Positions 1-9,096 of a stretch of DNA of 64,000 bases are shown here, piece by piece (the first letter of the stretch is position 1; every line of letters starts with the position of its first letter). A model generated the notes under the pieces. That model had not been told where the DNA came from and made no database searches. It saw nothing but the letters and a program-made list of their open reading frames with translations. The position numbers and the translations under genes are program-made. Source of the stretch: Alphaproteobacteria bacterium (GTDB taxonomy: Bacteria > Pseudomonadota > Alphaproteobacteria > Micavibrionales > Micavibrionaceae); the NCBI GenBank assembly GCA_020848095.1, contig JADLAT010000022.1:1-64000 (forward strand), written 5' to 3'.

Positions 1-790
1 CGTTCTGCCCATCGCTCTGGGGGAGGCCACAAAAACCATTTCCTTCGCGCAAGACCGACATAAAACCTATCGTTTCACCATCACATGGGGGGAGCGCCGC
101 AGCACAGGCGACAGCGAAGGCGAAGTCATCGAAACCTCAGCCATCCGTCCATCCCCGCAGGCAATAGAAGCCGCTCTGCCTGAGTTTATTGGCTATATTT
201 CTCAAACCCCGCCGATCTATTCAGCCATCAAGGTTGATGGCAGACGTTCCTACGATCTCGCGCGGGAAGGGGAAACGCCCGAGCTTGCCCCGCGCGAAAT
301 TTATATCGACTCTCTCGCGCTCACCAACCACACCCCAGACAACGCAACTTTTGTCATGAATTGCGGCAAGGGCACCTATGTCCGGGCGCTGGCCGTCGAT
401 CTGGCCGAGCGTCTTGGCACAGTTGGATATATTTCAGCCCTCCGGCGCACAGAAGTCGGCCCATTCACCCTGGAAAACACGATTTCTCTGGACAGGCTGG
501 AGGAGATTGTGCAGAGTGTCGCCTCCATTACAGATGTACTGGAGGGGGTTTTGCTGCCTCTTGAGACCGCGCTGGACGACATCCCGGCGCTGGCCATTAA
601 AGAGGAAGAAACAGCAAGGCTCCGTAACGGACAGGCTCTGTCCTTCGTTTCACGTCCCGATTTCGAGCGTTTGCAAAAAACCGGGATAGAACCATACGGC
701 ACCGCACTGGCTCTTTTTCAGTCCAGACCGGTGGCTCTGGTTCAGGCCGAAGGCCCACAGATTAAACCTGTCCGCGTGTTCAACCTTTAA
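1..790 (+). CDS. truB: tRNA pseudouridine(55) synthase TruB (5' end missing)
   Basis: Makes pseudouridine 55 in the T-loop of tRNAs. The reading frame is open from base 2 of the window, so the N-terminal part lies outside; the catalytic Asp (in the GxLDPxATG region of the family) is just upstream and cannot be checked. What is visible is typical: the end of that motif runs into [10 protein letters not shown], then [21 protein letters not shown] at about bases 206-268, then [10 protein letters not shown] at 361-390 followed by a LRR-containing strand. A C-terminal PUA-like tail ends in RVFNL. rpsO follows after 20 bases, the usual truB-rpsO pairing, so the two are probably co-transcribed. Family assignment is firm. 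Confidence 0.95.
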   Translation, partial: VLPIALGEATKTISFAQDRHKTYRFTITWGERRSTGDSEGEVIETSAIRPSPQAIEAALPEFIGYISQTPPIYSAIKVDGRRSYDLAREGETPELAPREIYIDSLALTNHTPDNATFVMNCGKGTYVRALAVDLAERLGTVGYISALRRTEVGPFTLENTISLDRLEEIVQSVASITDVLEGVLLPLETALDDIPALAIKEEETARLRNGQALSFVSRPDFERLQKTGIEPYGTALALFQSRPVALVQAEGPQIKPVRVFNL

Positions 791-810
791 AAAACGATAA
801 GGAGAAAACG

Positions 811-1080
811 ATGTCGAATACCACTGAACACAAGGCAAAAATGATTGCCGAATACGCAACCAAAAAAGGCGATACCGGATCACCGGAAGTTCAAGTTGCC
901 ATTTTAACCGCCAGAATCAATGATCTTTCGGGTCACATGCAGACCCACAAAAAGGACGTGCACTCCCGCCACGGCCTTCTGGCCATGGTGGCCAAGCGCC
1001 GCAAACTTCTGGATTACCTCAAGCGCAAAGATGAAAAACGTTATCAGGACCTGATTGCGCGCCTGAATATTCGCCGCTAA
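811..1080 (+). CDS. rpsO: 30S ribosomal protein S15
   Basis: Small-subunit protein that binds 16S rRNA early in assembly. At 89 residues it has exactly the usual length, with the family core [11 protein letters not shown] (residues 21-31), the [16 protein letters not shown] region and the C-terminal [13 protein letters not shown]. The start is supported by AAGGAG at 799-804, six bases before the ATG. It sits 20 bases after truB and is followed by a strong hairpin at 1117-1139. In many bacteria pnp comes next; here two minus-strand gpmA genes lie between rpsO and pnp. Confidence 0.98.
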   Translation: MSNTTEHKAKMIAEYATKKGDTGSPEVQVAILTARINDLSGHMQTHKKDVHSRHGLLAMVAKRRKLLDYLKRKDEKRYQDLIARLNIRR

Positions 1081-1116
1081 TAAACGGCCTGAAAATTTCA
1101 GACACCAGAGATACAA

Positions 1117-1147
1117 ATCCCGGCCCCCAAGGCCGGGATATTGTTTT
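1117..1147 (+). terminator. Rho-independent terminator after rpsO
   Basis: A perfect 9-bp stem (ATCCCGGCC 1117-1125 with GGCCGGGAT 1131-1139) closes a 5-base loop and is followed by ATTGTTTT. It ends the truB-rpsO transcript and may also act on the opposite strand for the converging gpmA. Confidence 0.8.
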
Positions 1148-1186
1148 CCGGCGCGTGGGAGAAGAGCGCAAACCCTGCCGCCCGAT

Positions 1187-1816
1187 CTACTTATCTTCAA
1201 GAAAATAACGCCGGACGATTTTACCGCCATCCAGCTCGAACGCCAGTGGTACGCCCGTTGGAAACTCCGCGTCATTAATGGTGGCGGGCGTTTCAACGCC
1301 CAATGTAATGAGAATTGCGCGCAAAGAATTTCCATGCGCCACAACCAGAACATTCTTACCACTGTCCAAAAGCGGCTTGATGTGCTCATTAAAATACGGA
1401 CGGACGCGGTTCTCCACGACATCCCCCAGACATTCACCACCGGGCGGCGCAATATCATAGGAACGCCGCCAGAGATGCACCTGATCCTCACCATATTTCG
1501 TCCGGGTTTCATCCTTGTCCAGCCCCGTTAAATCGCCGTAATCGCGCTCTCGCAGATGCTCATGACGGGTTATGCCCTCAAACAGTTCGCCCTGCCCGGC
1601 GGCTTCAAGAGCAATTTGCGCCGTACGGTTGGCCCGAATCTGGGTCGAGCTAAAAACCTTATCAAATTCAAAACCGGCCTTTGCAATCATCTCCCCGGCG
1701 GCCACAGCTTCGCTTTCACCTTTCGGGGTCAGATCAACATCGTAAAAACCCGTGAACCGGTTCTCGAGATTCCACTGGCTCTGCCCGTGGCGAAGAAGAA
1801 CAAGAAAATTAGACAT
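1187..1816 (-). CDS. gpmA: 2,3-bisphosphoglycerate-dependent phosphoglycerate mutase (copy 1)
   Basis: Interconverts 3- and 2-phosphoglycerate in glycolysis and gluconeogenesis through a phosphohistidine. From the ATG at 1816 the protein has 209 residues: LLRHGQSQWN at the N-terminus (phospho-acceptor His10), RERDYGDLTG with the acid/base Glu in the middle, WRRSYDIAPPGGE, and AHGNS with the second catalytic His near 161. The frame stays open upstream to 1879, but those residues (MTFYTACQIF...) are not part of the family and the MSNFLVLLRHG start fits. The RERDYG form, rather than ERHYG, is what short alphaproteobacterial GpmA proteins show. A second, diverged copy lies directly upstream at 1945-2694. 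Confidence 0.93.
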   Translation of the reverse strand: MSNFLVLLRHGQSQWNLENRFTGFYDVDLTPKGESEAVAAGEMIAKAGFEFDKVFSSTQIRANRTAQIALEAAGQGELFEGITRHEHLRERDYGDLTGLDKDETRTKYGEDQVHLWRRSYDIAPPGGECLGDVVENRVRPYFNEHIKPLLDSGKNVLVVAHGNSLRAILITLGVETPATINDAEFPTGVPLAFELDGGKIVRRYFLEDK

Positions 1817-1899
1817 ATAAAACACCCATTGCTTTTTGACTTCAGCCCCAAAAATCTGGCAAGCCGTGTAAAATGTCAATGAAGAATTCCCAAAACATA

Positions 1900-1926
1900 A
1901 AAAAAGCGGCCCTATAGCCGCTTTTC
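1900..1926 (-). terminator. Rho-independent terminator after gpmA copy 2
   Basis: Read on the minus strand, AAAGCGGC and GCCGCTTT (1917-1924 and 1903-1910) form an 8-bp stem with a 6-base loop followed by a T run. It lies between the stop of gpmA copy 2 (1945) and the start of copy 1 (1816), which suggests that the two copies are transcribed separately. Confidence 0.72.
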
Positions 1927-1944
1927 GTGTTTTAGAAATTCCTG

Positions 1945-2694
1945 CTACTGCCCGGCATGCATCCCCGGAATGATAAAAGGTTTGTGCGGCAACTCGAATG
2001 GCTCAGGCCCCTCTTCTTTCAGGAAGAACGCATCAACGAGTTCATTCGCCTGATTAAACTTAAACACCAAAGGAACCCCCGTCTCCAACTCCGTTTGAAA
2101 AATTGTATTATCATCACGAAGGCCCAGCGCAATCAAAGCAGCCCTGTTGGAGTTTCCATGAGCGATAACAGCAACATTTTTCCCCTGTCTTATCTGAGGA
2201 ATTACACTGTCTTTAATATATGGACCAGTGCGCTTCTCAACAACATCTTTCAGAGATTCCGTCATCCCCTCATCATCCGCCGGCGGCGCGATATCATAAG
2301 AACGGCGCCAGATGGCAACTTGCTCGTCTCCATGTTTCTCCGCCGTTTCCGCCTTATTCAGTCCCTGCAGCGCGCCATAATGACGCTCATTTAGCGCCTT
2401 GGTGCGCGCCATGGTTTTTAGAACTTCCTCCTGCCCGGCTTCCGTTAGCGCAAGCAGCGCCGTCAAGTTTGCACGAGTCAAAACCGAGCTATGCACTTCA
2501 TCAAACTGAATATCCAGCTTTTTCAGTAACTTTCCGGCAAGAACAGCCTCTTCCACGCCCTGCTCGGTAAGATCAGGATTCATCCATCCCGTAAAACGAT
2601 TTTGCTTATTCATCACGCTTTCACCGTGACGGAGAAAAACCGCGTAATGGAATTGCTCACTCAAATCAATTTCTGTCTGGACTTCTGTACTCAT
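1945..2694 (-). CDS. gpmA: 2,3-bisphosphoglycerate-dependent phosphoglycerate mutase (copy 2)
   Basis: Second phosphoglycerate mutase, 249 residues, the length of the classical GpmA. It has FLRHGESVMN (His23), NRFTGWMNPDLTEQG, NERHYGALQGLNKAET with the catalytic Glu-Arg-His-Tyr, WRRSYDIAPP and AHGNSNRA (His about 179), so all active-site residues are present. It differs clearly from copy 1, with an N-terminal extension and a C-terminal tail ending PGMHAGQ, so it is not a recent duplicate. A purine-rich stretch (AAAGG in 2705-2710 on the minus strand) precedes the ATG. The GESVMN in place of GESxWN changes a conserved aromatic residue; whether this alters activity is unknown. Confidence 0.92.
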   Translation of the reverse strand: MSTEVQTEIDLSEQFHYAVFLRHGESVMNKQNRFTGWMNPDLTEQGVEEAVLAGKLLKKLDIQFDEVHSSVLTRANLTALLALTEAGQEEVLKTMARTKALNERHYGALQGLNKAETAEKHGDEQVAIWRRSYDIAPPADDEGMTESLKDVVEKRTGPYIKDSVIPQIRQGKNVAVIAHGNSNRAALIALGLRDDNTIFQTELETGVPLVFKFNQANELVDAFFLKEEGPEPFELPHKPFIIPGMHAGQ

Positions 2695-3039
2695 GGAAAT
2701 GCACGCCTTTCATTTTTCGTAAACACAGAACATTCTTTATTCGAATTAATTACGAAAAGCAATATTTTTATATGCAAAACAAAGGCTCAAAACAGCATTC
2801 CTGAAATAAACTTTGACTCTCAAGGTCAATAATGGCATTCCTTGTCCAGTATCCGGGATCAAGAGCGCCGGTTGCGGTTGACTGTCAAAAATATATCAAA
2901 TCCGGTACCCCGCCGCTGTTTATGTTTTTCACTGTCCGCCGAAATCGGCTTGATTCTCTGGAATTTTTAAAATCGCAAAAAGCCGTGCGCCGTGTCTGAT
3001 CGCGGCGGGGCTTACAGCACTATGAAAGGCTTAAACCAT
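2695..3039. promoter_or_regulatory. Divergent intergenic region gpmA / pnp
   Basis: A 345-base region between two genes pointing away from each other, A+T-rich in its left half. It must hold promoters for both. I see TTGACT at 2813-2818 and 2878-2883 on the plus strand but no convincing -10 box at the right distance for either. I see no small gene, tRNA or clear riboswitch. A weak in-frame extension of pnp begins at a GTG at 2992. Confidence 0.4.
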
Positions 3040-5178
3040 ATGTTTAACGTATATAAAAAAGAGATTGAATTTGCAGGAAAAACCCTGACTCTCGAAACTG
3101 GAAAAATCGCCCGTCAAGCCGATGGCGCCGTACTGGCAACCATTGGTGAAACCTCCGTTCTTTGTGCCGTTGTTGGCGCAAAATCTATCAAACCGGGGCA
3201 GGATTTCTTTCCCCTCTCCGTCCATTATCAGGAAAAAACCTATGCGGCGGGTAAAATCCCCGGAGGATTCTTCAAACGCGAAGGGCGCCCATCCGAGAAG
3301 GAAACATTGACTTCACGCCTGATCGACCGCCCTATCCGTCCGCTGTTTCCCAAAGGCTTCCTGAATGAGGTGCAGATCATCGCCACCGTGGTTTCTCATG
3401 ACCTTGAGAATGACCCGGATATGGTCGCGCTGATCGGCTGCTCCGCAGCCCTCACCATTTCAGGCATTCCCTTTATGGGCCCGATTGCCGGTGCGCGCGT
3501 TTCCTACAAAGACGGCCAGTACATCATCAACCCGGCAATGTCCGAAGTTGGCGAAACAGAACTGGATCTTGTCGTTGCCGGAACCAACGAAGGGGTCCTG
3601 ATGGTTGAATCCGAAGCACAGGAACTTAGCGAAGAAATCATGCTTGGCGCGGTTAAAGCCGGGTTTGAAGCCTTCCAGCCGGTGATCAACGGCATCATCG
3701 CCCTTGCCGAAATGTGCGCGAAAGAGCCATGGGACGTGCCGGAAACTTCCGAAACCCTCAAAAAGCTCGAAAGCAATATCAAAGCTAAATTCGCTGGCGA
3801 CGTTGCCAAAGCTTACGGCATTACGGATAAACAATCCCGCTACACCGCTGTTGGCGCTGTGCGCAAGGAAGCCATCGAGGCTTTTCTTGATGCAGAAAAC
3901 GGCATAGATGAAAGCATAATCACGGCAAAATTCAAATCGCTGGAAGCCGATGTCGTTCGCACACAAATCCTCAAAACCGGAAAACGTATTGATGAGCGCG
4001 ACACGAAAACCGTACGCCCCATCATTGCCGAAGCCGGCGTATTGCCGCGCACACACGGCTCCGCGCTTTTCACACGTGGGGAAACGCAGGCACTGGTCAT
4101 CACAACTCTGGGAACGGGTCAGGATGAACAGATCATTGACGCACTGGATGGCGAGTACAAAGAGCGCTTCATGCTTCACTATAACTTCCCTCCATACTCC
4201 GTTGGTGAGGCTGGAAGATTCGGCCCCCCTGGACGCCGCGAAATCGGTCATGGTAAACTGGCATGGCGCGCCATTCGCCCCCTGCTGCCTTCCGCTGAAG
4301 ATTTCCCTTACACCATGCGTGTCGTCTCCGAAATCACAGAATCCAACGGCTCATCCTCAATGGCTACCGTTTGCGGAACCTCATTGGCCCTGATGGATGC
4401 AGGCGTACCGCTAAAGCAGCCTGTCGCGGGTATCGCCATGGGATTAATAAAAGAAAACAACGACTTTGCCGTTCTTTCTGACATATTAGGTGATGAAGAT
4501 CATCTGGGCGACATGGACTTTAAAGTTGCAGGAACAGCCAACGGCATCACCGCCTTGCAAATGGACATCAAGATCACCTCCATCACGGAAGAGATCATGA
4601 CCGTAGCGCTGGCACAGGCAAAAGATGGCCGGATGCACATTCTGGGCGAAATGACCAAAGCCCTGACAGAAGCACGTTCCGAGCTTAACAAAAACGCCCC
4701 GCAAATCGTCAGCTTTAAAATCCCGACCGATAAAATTCGTGAGGTCATCGGCACAGGTGGTAAGGTTATTCGTGAAATCACGGAAACCACGGGCTCGAAA
4801 ATTGATATCGAAGATGACGGCACCATCCGCGTCTCCGCCGTTAATCAGGATGCTATTGATGCCGCTGTAAAATGGATCAAGGGGATCACAGATGACCCGG
4901 AAGTTGGCCGCGTTTATGATGGTAAGGTCGTAAAATGCGTTGATTTTGGTGCATTCGTAAACTTCATGGGTGGCAAGGACGGCCTCGTGCATATTTCCGA
5001 GCTTCAAGCCGGGCGCACCGCCAACACCACCGACGTGGTTCAGGAAGGGCAAAATGTAAAAGTCCTCCTCATCGGTGTTGATGACCGCGGCAAAGTCAAA
5101 CTCTCCATGAAACGTGTTAATCAGGACACAGGCGAGATCGTGGAAATCGAAGATCACAAAAAAGAAGCCAACGGCTAG
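3040..5178 (+). CDS. pnp: Polyribonucleotide nucleotidyltransferase (PNPase)
   Basis: Phosphorolytic 3'-5' exoribonuclease of mRNA decay. The 712-residue protein has the standard order: first RNase PH domain (from [11 protein letters not shown]), a helical linker, the second, catalytic RNase PH domain with [15 protein letters not shown], a KH domain with [14 protein letters not shown], and an S1 domain ([18 protein letters not shown]) at the C-terminus. I chose the ATG at 3040 because PNPases begin here and AAAGG (3025-3029) precedes it; the frame extends to a GTG at 2992 whose extra 16 residues do not look conserved. In many proteobacteria pnp directly follows rpsO; here it is 1.96 kb away with two minus-strand genes in between. 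Confidence 0.97.
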   Translation: MFNVYKKEIEFAGKTLTLETGKIARQADGAVLATIGETSVLCAVVGAKSIKPGQDFFPLSVHYQEKTYAAGKIPGGFFKREGRPSEKETLTSRLIDRPIRPLFPKGFLNEVQIIATVVSHDLENDPDMVALIGCSAALTISGIPFMGPIAGARVSYKDGQYIINPAMSEVGETELDLVVAGTNEGVLMVESEAQELSEEIMLGAVKAGFEAFQPVINGIIALAEMCAKEPWDVPETSETLKKLESNIKAKFAGDVAKAYGITDKQSRYTAVGAVRKEAIEAFLDAENGIDESIITAKFKSLEADVVRTQILKTGKRIDERDTKTVRPIIAEAGVLPRTHGSALFTRGETQALVITTLGTGQDEQIIDALDGEYKERFMLHYNFPPYSVGEAGRFGPPGRREIGHGKLAWRAIRPLLPSAEDFPYTMRVVSEITESNGSSSMATVCGTSLALMDAGVPLKQPVAGIAMGLIKENNDFAVLSDILGDEDHLGDMDFKVAGTANGITALQMDIKITSITEEIMTVALAQAKDGRMHILGEMTKALTEARSELNKNAPQIVSFKIPTDKIREVIGTGGKVIREITETTGSKIDIEDDGTIRVSAVNQDAIDAAVKWIKGITDDPEVGRVYDGKVVKCVDFGAFVNFMGGKDGLVHISELQAGRTANTTDVVQEGQNVKVLLIGVDDRGKVKLSMKRVNQDTGEIVEIEDHKKEANG

Positions 5179-5194
5179 AAACCATCTATCATAT

Positions 5195-5228
5195 ACCGCC
5201 CGGTTGCGCCTCAGAGCCGCCGGGCGGT
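5195..5228 (+). terminator. Inverted repeat after pnp, possible terminator
   Basis: ACCGCCCGG (5195-5203) and CCGGGCGGT (5220-5228) form a perfect 9-bp stem with a 16-base loop just after the pnp stop. There is no T run, so it may be a Rho-independent terminator of poor form or an RNA-stabilising 3' hairpin. Confidence 0.5.
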
Positions 5229-5262
5229 TCATGAACCTTAAATGAACCGCGCAGAGGCAAAA

Positions 5263-6009
5263 ATGCCCCTAAAAATTCCCCGCATCATCGGCCATAGAGG
5301 CGCAGCTGGCTACGCACCGGAAAATACGCTCGAAGGCATATACACCGCCGCGGACATGGAAACAAGCTGGATAGAGCTGGACGTAAAACTTACAAAAGAC
5401 CAGATTCCCATCATTTTCCACGATGACACGCTGGAGCGCACAACCAACGGCTCCGGCAACGTTGCGGATATGACATTCGAGGATATTCGTCAGCTCGAGG
5501 CCGGAAGCTGGTTTTCAGACAGCTTTGCCGGAATACAAATCCCCACGCTTGAGGAAGCCATTGATGCCATCCTCGAATGCAATCTGGGGCTTAATCTGGA
5601 AATAAAACCCTGCCTTGGCAGAGAAAAAGAAACCGCCGAGGTCGCACTGGATATCCTCTCCCAGATTTGGGATGACCACGACCGACTGCTGATATCCAGT
5701 TTTTCCCACATAGCCATGGAAACAGCACTCGATATGGCGCATGACTGGCACAGAGGCTTTCTCCTCCCCGAAGAATGGCCGGAAAACTGGGAAGATATAG
5801 CCCGTTACCTCGAAATATCCGCTTTTCATGTAAATGGCCATCATTGCACGCCAGAGCACATAAAAACCCTGCTCCGCTTTGAAAAACCCATACTGGCCTA
5901 CACCATTAACGAACCGGAACAGGCTCAAATTCTACAGCAATGGGGCGTGGATGGGTTCTTCTCCGACACCCCGGACGTTATCTCAGAATCTCTTTTACAG
6001 CCCCACTGA
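5263..6009 (+). CDS. ugpQ: Glycerophosphodiester phosphodiesterase
   Basis: Hydrolyses glycerophosphodiesters from phospholipid turnover to glycerol-3-phosphate and an alcohol. The protein shows the GDPD-family signature: IIGHRGAAGYAPENT at the N-terminus (active-site His-Arg), ELDVKLTKD and FHDDTLERTTNG (metal-binding Glu, Asp and catalytic His), then NLEIKPC and a C-terminal YTINEPEQAQ..GVDGFFSDTPD. No signal peptide is seen, so it acts in the cytoplasm like UgpQ. The start at 5263 (248 residues) has AGAGG at 5253-5257; an in-frame ATG at 5242 would add seven residues. No ugp transporter genes are near. Confidence 0.9.
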   Translation: MPLKIPRIIGHRGAAGYAPENTLEGIYTAADMETSWIELDVKLTKDQIPIIFHDDTLERTTNGSGNVADMTFEDIRQLEAGSWFSDSFAGIQIPTLEEAIDAILECNLGLNLEIKPCLGREKETAEVALDILSQIWDDHDRLLISSFSHIAMETALDMAHDWHRGFLLPEEWPENWEDIARYLEISAFHVNGHHCTPEHIKTLLRFEKPILAYTINEPEQAQILQQWGVDGFFSDTPDVISESLLQPH

Positions 6010-6071
6010 GTTTTTATTGACATATACCGATATTTTTGCGCATATGCTCCGCAACACAGGAGAGTATAATT

Positions 6072-6638
6072 ATGTCATCATTTGCACAGCACCTAGAAGA
6101 AGCCCTGAAAACCCCCGTCATAGAATCCGCCAATAATTTGGCTGAGCAGGTCTGCCGGGCAGAAATAAAAAAGCAGAGAGAAATTCACATCAATAGCGAC
6201 AATACAGACAAAACGAGAATCGCGTTTTCTGAAAGCGCCATTACAATTACAACGCTTGAAAAATATGGTCAGGGTGAAATAGGCACTTTTGAGGCACTGG
6301 ACAATCCCGTACCTGAAACAGACAAACCTATAGAACAGCTGGCTCTGGAACTTGCCATCGCCAGAGCGCGAGATAAAATTCTGGATGAGCGGAGAAATCC
6401 TCCTCAACCACAATATCTAAAAAGTCTATTCGGGCTTCTTTCAAACCGCCAGTCTCCGCCCCCCGAAGAGAACTATACGCGCAACGCACTGCACAGAGAC
6501 CTCAAGCAATATAAAATAAATCTTGCGCCGGAAAATTTTAATCGCGTTTTAAAGCATGCCTATCTCTCTGCCGATGAAATGTATTTGCCCCAAATGAACC
6601 GGACCTACGCAAAATACATGGGCATAAGCAATGACTGA
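6072..6638 (+). CDS. Hypothetical protein
   Basis: I do not recognise this 188-residue protein. The start at 6072 is well supported by AGGAGAG at 6058-6064. It is hydrophilic, with no signal peptide or membrane segment, and looks mostly helical: an N-terminal part rich in Glu, Ala and Lys, a Ser/Thr-rich stretch (AFSESAITITTLEKYGQGE), a Pro-rich middle (ERRNPPQPQ, PPPEEN) and a C-terminal helical region with ALHRDLKQYKINLAP and YLPQMNRTYAKYMG. It lies 62 bases after ugpQ and converges on lptD with an 18-base gap. No domain can be assigned. Confidence 0.7.
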   Translation: MSSFAQHLEEALKTPVIESANNLAEQVCRAEIKKQREIHINSDNTDKTRIAFSESAITITTLEKYGQGEIGTFEALDNPVPETDKPIEQLALELAIARARDKILDERRNPPQPQYLKSLFGLLSNRQSPPPEENYTRNALHRDLKQYKINLAPENFNRVLKHAYLSADEMYLPQMNRTYAKYMGISND

Positions 6639-6656
6639 CTAAGGCAAAAGCCAATT

Positions 6657-9002
6657 TTATCGACCGGCATCGATAGCGGGACGAAGAGAGCTCTCCTCAA
6701 ATTCACCGAGGTTCTTCAGCCCAATTCGAAAAAGAATTTCCGTTCCGCTATCACCGGAAACATCACTCGTAAAGTTTTTCTCCCCGGTCAGGGAAAGAAA
6801 CAGACATTGCCCCAGATAGTCTATGCCGCCGTAAAATTTGCGCAAACCCGGATCCGCACCCAGATCCTGCGTTGCGCCAGAACGCAAACGCCACTCTTTA
6901 TTCACATAGAATTGCGCCGCACCCTGCAACTGCTCACGGCTTTCATCGATATCCGTGCCGGACAACGCCTTGGCAAAAAGATAGCGCGTATTCAGACGAA
7001 AACGGTTAAAATCGAGCCCCGCGTCAATTTCGTGCCGCGCTGACGTCAAATCATCACCTGCCAGCTGAAAACGATAATCCAGCGTGTAAAGGTTTTTATA
7101 ACGCCCGGAAAGCTGCCCAACCACATCAGAATGCTGCAAATTCAGTCCGGAACCGCGCGGAAACGGGTTATCATCCTCACTAAAGCGATAACTTTGACCG
7201 ATAAAGGCCTCACCATAGCTCCCACCATAGCCAAAAAGGCCACTTCTGACCCCATAAGTGACCCGGCTTTGATCCTCCACCCGGTCATAGCCCGGAAAAC
7301 GGTTCGCCTCGAACAGATTACTGGCATCGATCTGGACATCATTGCTGTCCTCATTGGGAATTTTATCATTATTTGAAATATTCGGCGCAGCCGTGAGAGA
7401 GATAATCGGCTCAATTCTGGCCTGCATATTTTCATAGGCGCGCGCCATAGGATAGGATGTTTTAATCTCAGCCTGTGGAAACGCGCGAGCAGCCGATACG
7501 CTTTTACTGCGCCCGGACCCCGGTGTCGCGACCAAGCGATCCGTAGAATTATAAACATCCCCCCGAACCCGCGCTTCCGCCGTCGTAACCAGGCCATAAT
7601 CAGAAACCAGTCTGCGTTTCCAGCCTCCACCCAAAGAGAAACGGCGCATATCCTGCTCGTCCCCCTCCCGCTGCAGCCCCAATGCTGATGTTTTGATATC
7701 CCACTGCCCCTTAATCACCGGAATTGCACCGGGCTCCCCCTTAAAGTTTGCATATATTTCCGGCAGGATATCCGGCTGGTCAAGCGCGGCATCCCTGATC
7801 CGCGTGTCTTGAAAAGATACCAAAGCCGCCGTAGCATAATCACGGCCAGAAAAACGCTCCGTATAGAGCCTACTCACCAGAACATCTTCACTGGCAAAGT
7901 CATACTGACGCATATACTGGTCATCAGAGCTCCATTTCGCCTCCAGACCGGAGCGCCATTTATCGTTCATATCCCAAAGCCCCTCGACAAAAACATGCCC
8001 CCTGACCTCTTCCCCTTTCTTCACAGACTGACCCGCCGATGAGTCCGTATGATCCGATGATGTCAAACCGCCAGCTATTTTAACCCCGGCATTCTCCCAT
8101 CTCTTTCTATATTCCATCGTTCCCAAAGGCGCTTGCTCCGTCATCGTACGAAGCCCGAATGTTGTATCCTGATCAGGCGCAATAGCCCAGTAATAGCGCC
8201 CCTCCACAAAAGCACCAAGCTCACTTTTATAGCCGGCAGACGGGGATAAAAACCCGCTCTTTTGCTTCACAGTACCATCAGGATGAGAAAAATACGGCGT
8301 ATAAGCCACAGGCACACCTTTAACCTCTAAGCGCGCATGCTTATAAGATATGCGGTGTTCTTCCTGATCATGCACCACTTCTGCAGCACGCAACCCCCAG
8401 ATCGGCGGGGCTTCCGGATCATTTTGACACGGCTCACACGGCGTATAGCTTGCCGTGTGCATTGTGGTTTTTACGCCTTTTTCACGCTCGCCGCTCTTTG
8501 CCGTGAAACGTGAACCATCATTTAAGACACTGCTCAAATTCCGAACAGTTCCGTTCTTTAATTTATCGTTATACGTAACCTCATCAGAAAGATGAATATC
8601 TCCACTCTCTTCATTCAAAACCACATACCCTTCCGCATGGACGGTATCCGTACCCAGATTATAATCCATCGTATCTGCACGCAAAATGCGCCCATCCTGC
8701 ACCACCATAACATCACCGGAGGCCGTAATCAGTCCGGATTGCTCATCATGGCTCATGGTGTCAGCCTGCAAATCCACCGCATCTTTTGGGTCCGGCGCCG
8801 GCGCAGATACAAAAAAGTCCCCGTCCACAGGATCAATTGCCGTTAAAGGCAGCGCTGCCAGCACGGCATTTTGTGGAAAAGGAGGAGCATTGTAAGAATC
8901 ATTTGAAAGCACAGGATCATCAAATCCCGTCAGCAATTGCGCCCCGGCCACATTGGGCAGAATGAAAATAATAACGCCGCAAATAAAAAGAAAAAAACGC
9001 AT
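6657..9002 (-). CDS. lptD: LPS-assembly protein LptD
   Basis: Outer-membrane beta-barrel that inserts lipopolysaccharide into the outer leaflet, working with LptE and the LptA bridge. The 781-residue protein begins with a signal peptide (MRFFLFICGVIIFILPNVAGA), followed by an OstA/LptA-like domain (about residues 70-180, with LQADTMSHDEQSG, GDVMVVQDGR and LRADTMDYN) and a long C-terminal barrel. Cysteines at CEPC (about residue 190) and at GQCLFLSL near the C-terminus match the pattern by which LptD cysteines pair across the two domains. The motif PVAYTPYFSHPDGTVKQKSGFL is typical. The common partners surA, pdxA and ksgA are not beside it. A minor possibility is a related OstA-domain protein, but length and order favour LptD. 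Confidence 0.93.
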   Translation of the reverse strand: MRFFLFICGVIIFILPNVAGAQLLTGFDDPVLSNDSYNAPPFPQNAVLAALPLTAIDPVDGDFFVSAPAPDPKDAVDLQADTMSHDEQSGLITASGDVMVVQDGRILRADTMDYNLGTDTVHAEGYVVLNEESGDIHLSDEVTYNDKLKNGTVRNLSSVLNDGSRFTAKSGEREKGVKTTMHTASYTPCEPCQNDPEAPPIWGLRAAEVVHDQEEHRISYKHARLEVKGVPVAYTPYFSHPDGTVKQKSGFLSPSAGYKSELGAFVEGRYYWAIAPDQDTTFGLRTMTEQAPLGTMEYRKRWENAGVKIAGGLTSSDHTDSSAGQSVKKGEEVRGHVFVEGLWDMNDKWRSGLEAKWSSDDQYMRQYDFASEDVLVSRLYTERFSGRDYATAALVSFQDTRIRDAALDQPDILPEIYANFKGEPGAIPVIKGQWDIKTSALGLQREGDEQDMRRFSLGGGWKRRLVSDYGLVTTAEARVRGDVYNSTDRLVATPGSGRSKSVSAARAFPQAEIKTSYPMARAYENMQARIEPIISLTAAPNISNNDKIPNEDSNDVQIDASNLFEANRFPGYDRVEDQSRVTYGVRSGLFGYGGSYGEAFIGQSYRFSEDDNPFPRGSGLNLQHSDVVGQLSGRYKNLYTLDYRFQLAGDDLTSARHEIDAGLDFNRFRLNTRYLFAKALSGTDIDESREQLQGAAQFYVNKEWRLRSGATQDLGADPGLRKFYGGIDYLGQCLFLSLTGEKNFTSDVSGDSGTEILFRIGLKNLGEFEESSLRPAIDAGR

Positions 9003-9096
9003 CGGGTGTATAAATCCGGTAAGGCAACACGCATAGCCTTAAAATAAGACTACCCTAGAGCGCAGTCTGCGTTCTAAAGCGCGCACGGTCAAGGCT

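Noticed and set aside
904..1512. Minus-strand frame across rpsO and gpmA copy 1
   Set aside because: Shadow of two real genes; Arg/Trp-rich translation without similarity.
2813..2900. pnp promoters at TTGACT 2813 and 2878
   Set aside because: Neither has an acceptable -10 box 16-18 bases downstream.
3460..5232. Long minus-strand open frames inside pnp (263 and 248 codons)
   Set aside because: They lie opposite a well-conserved gene, have no ribosome-binding site or family similarity, and follow from the codon use of pnp.
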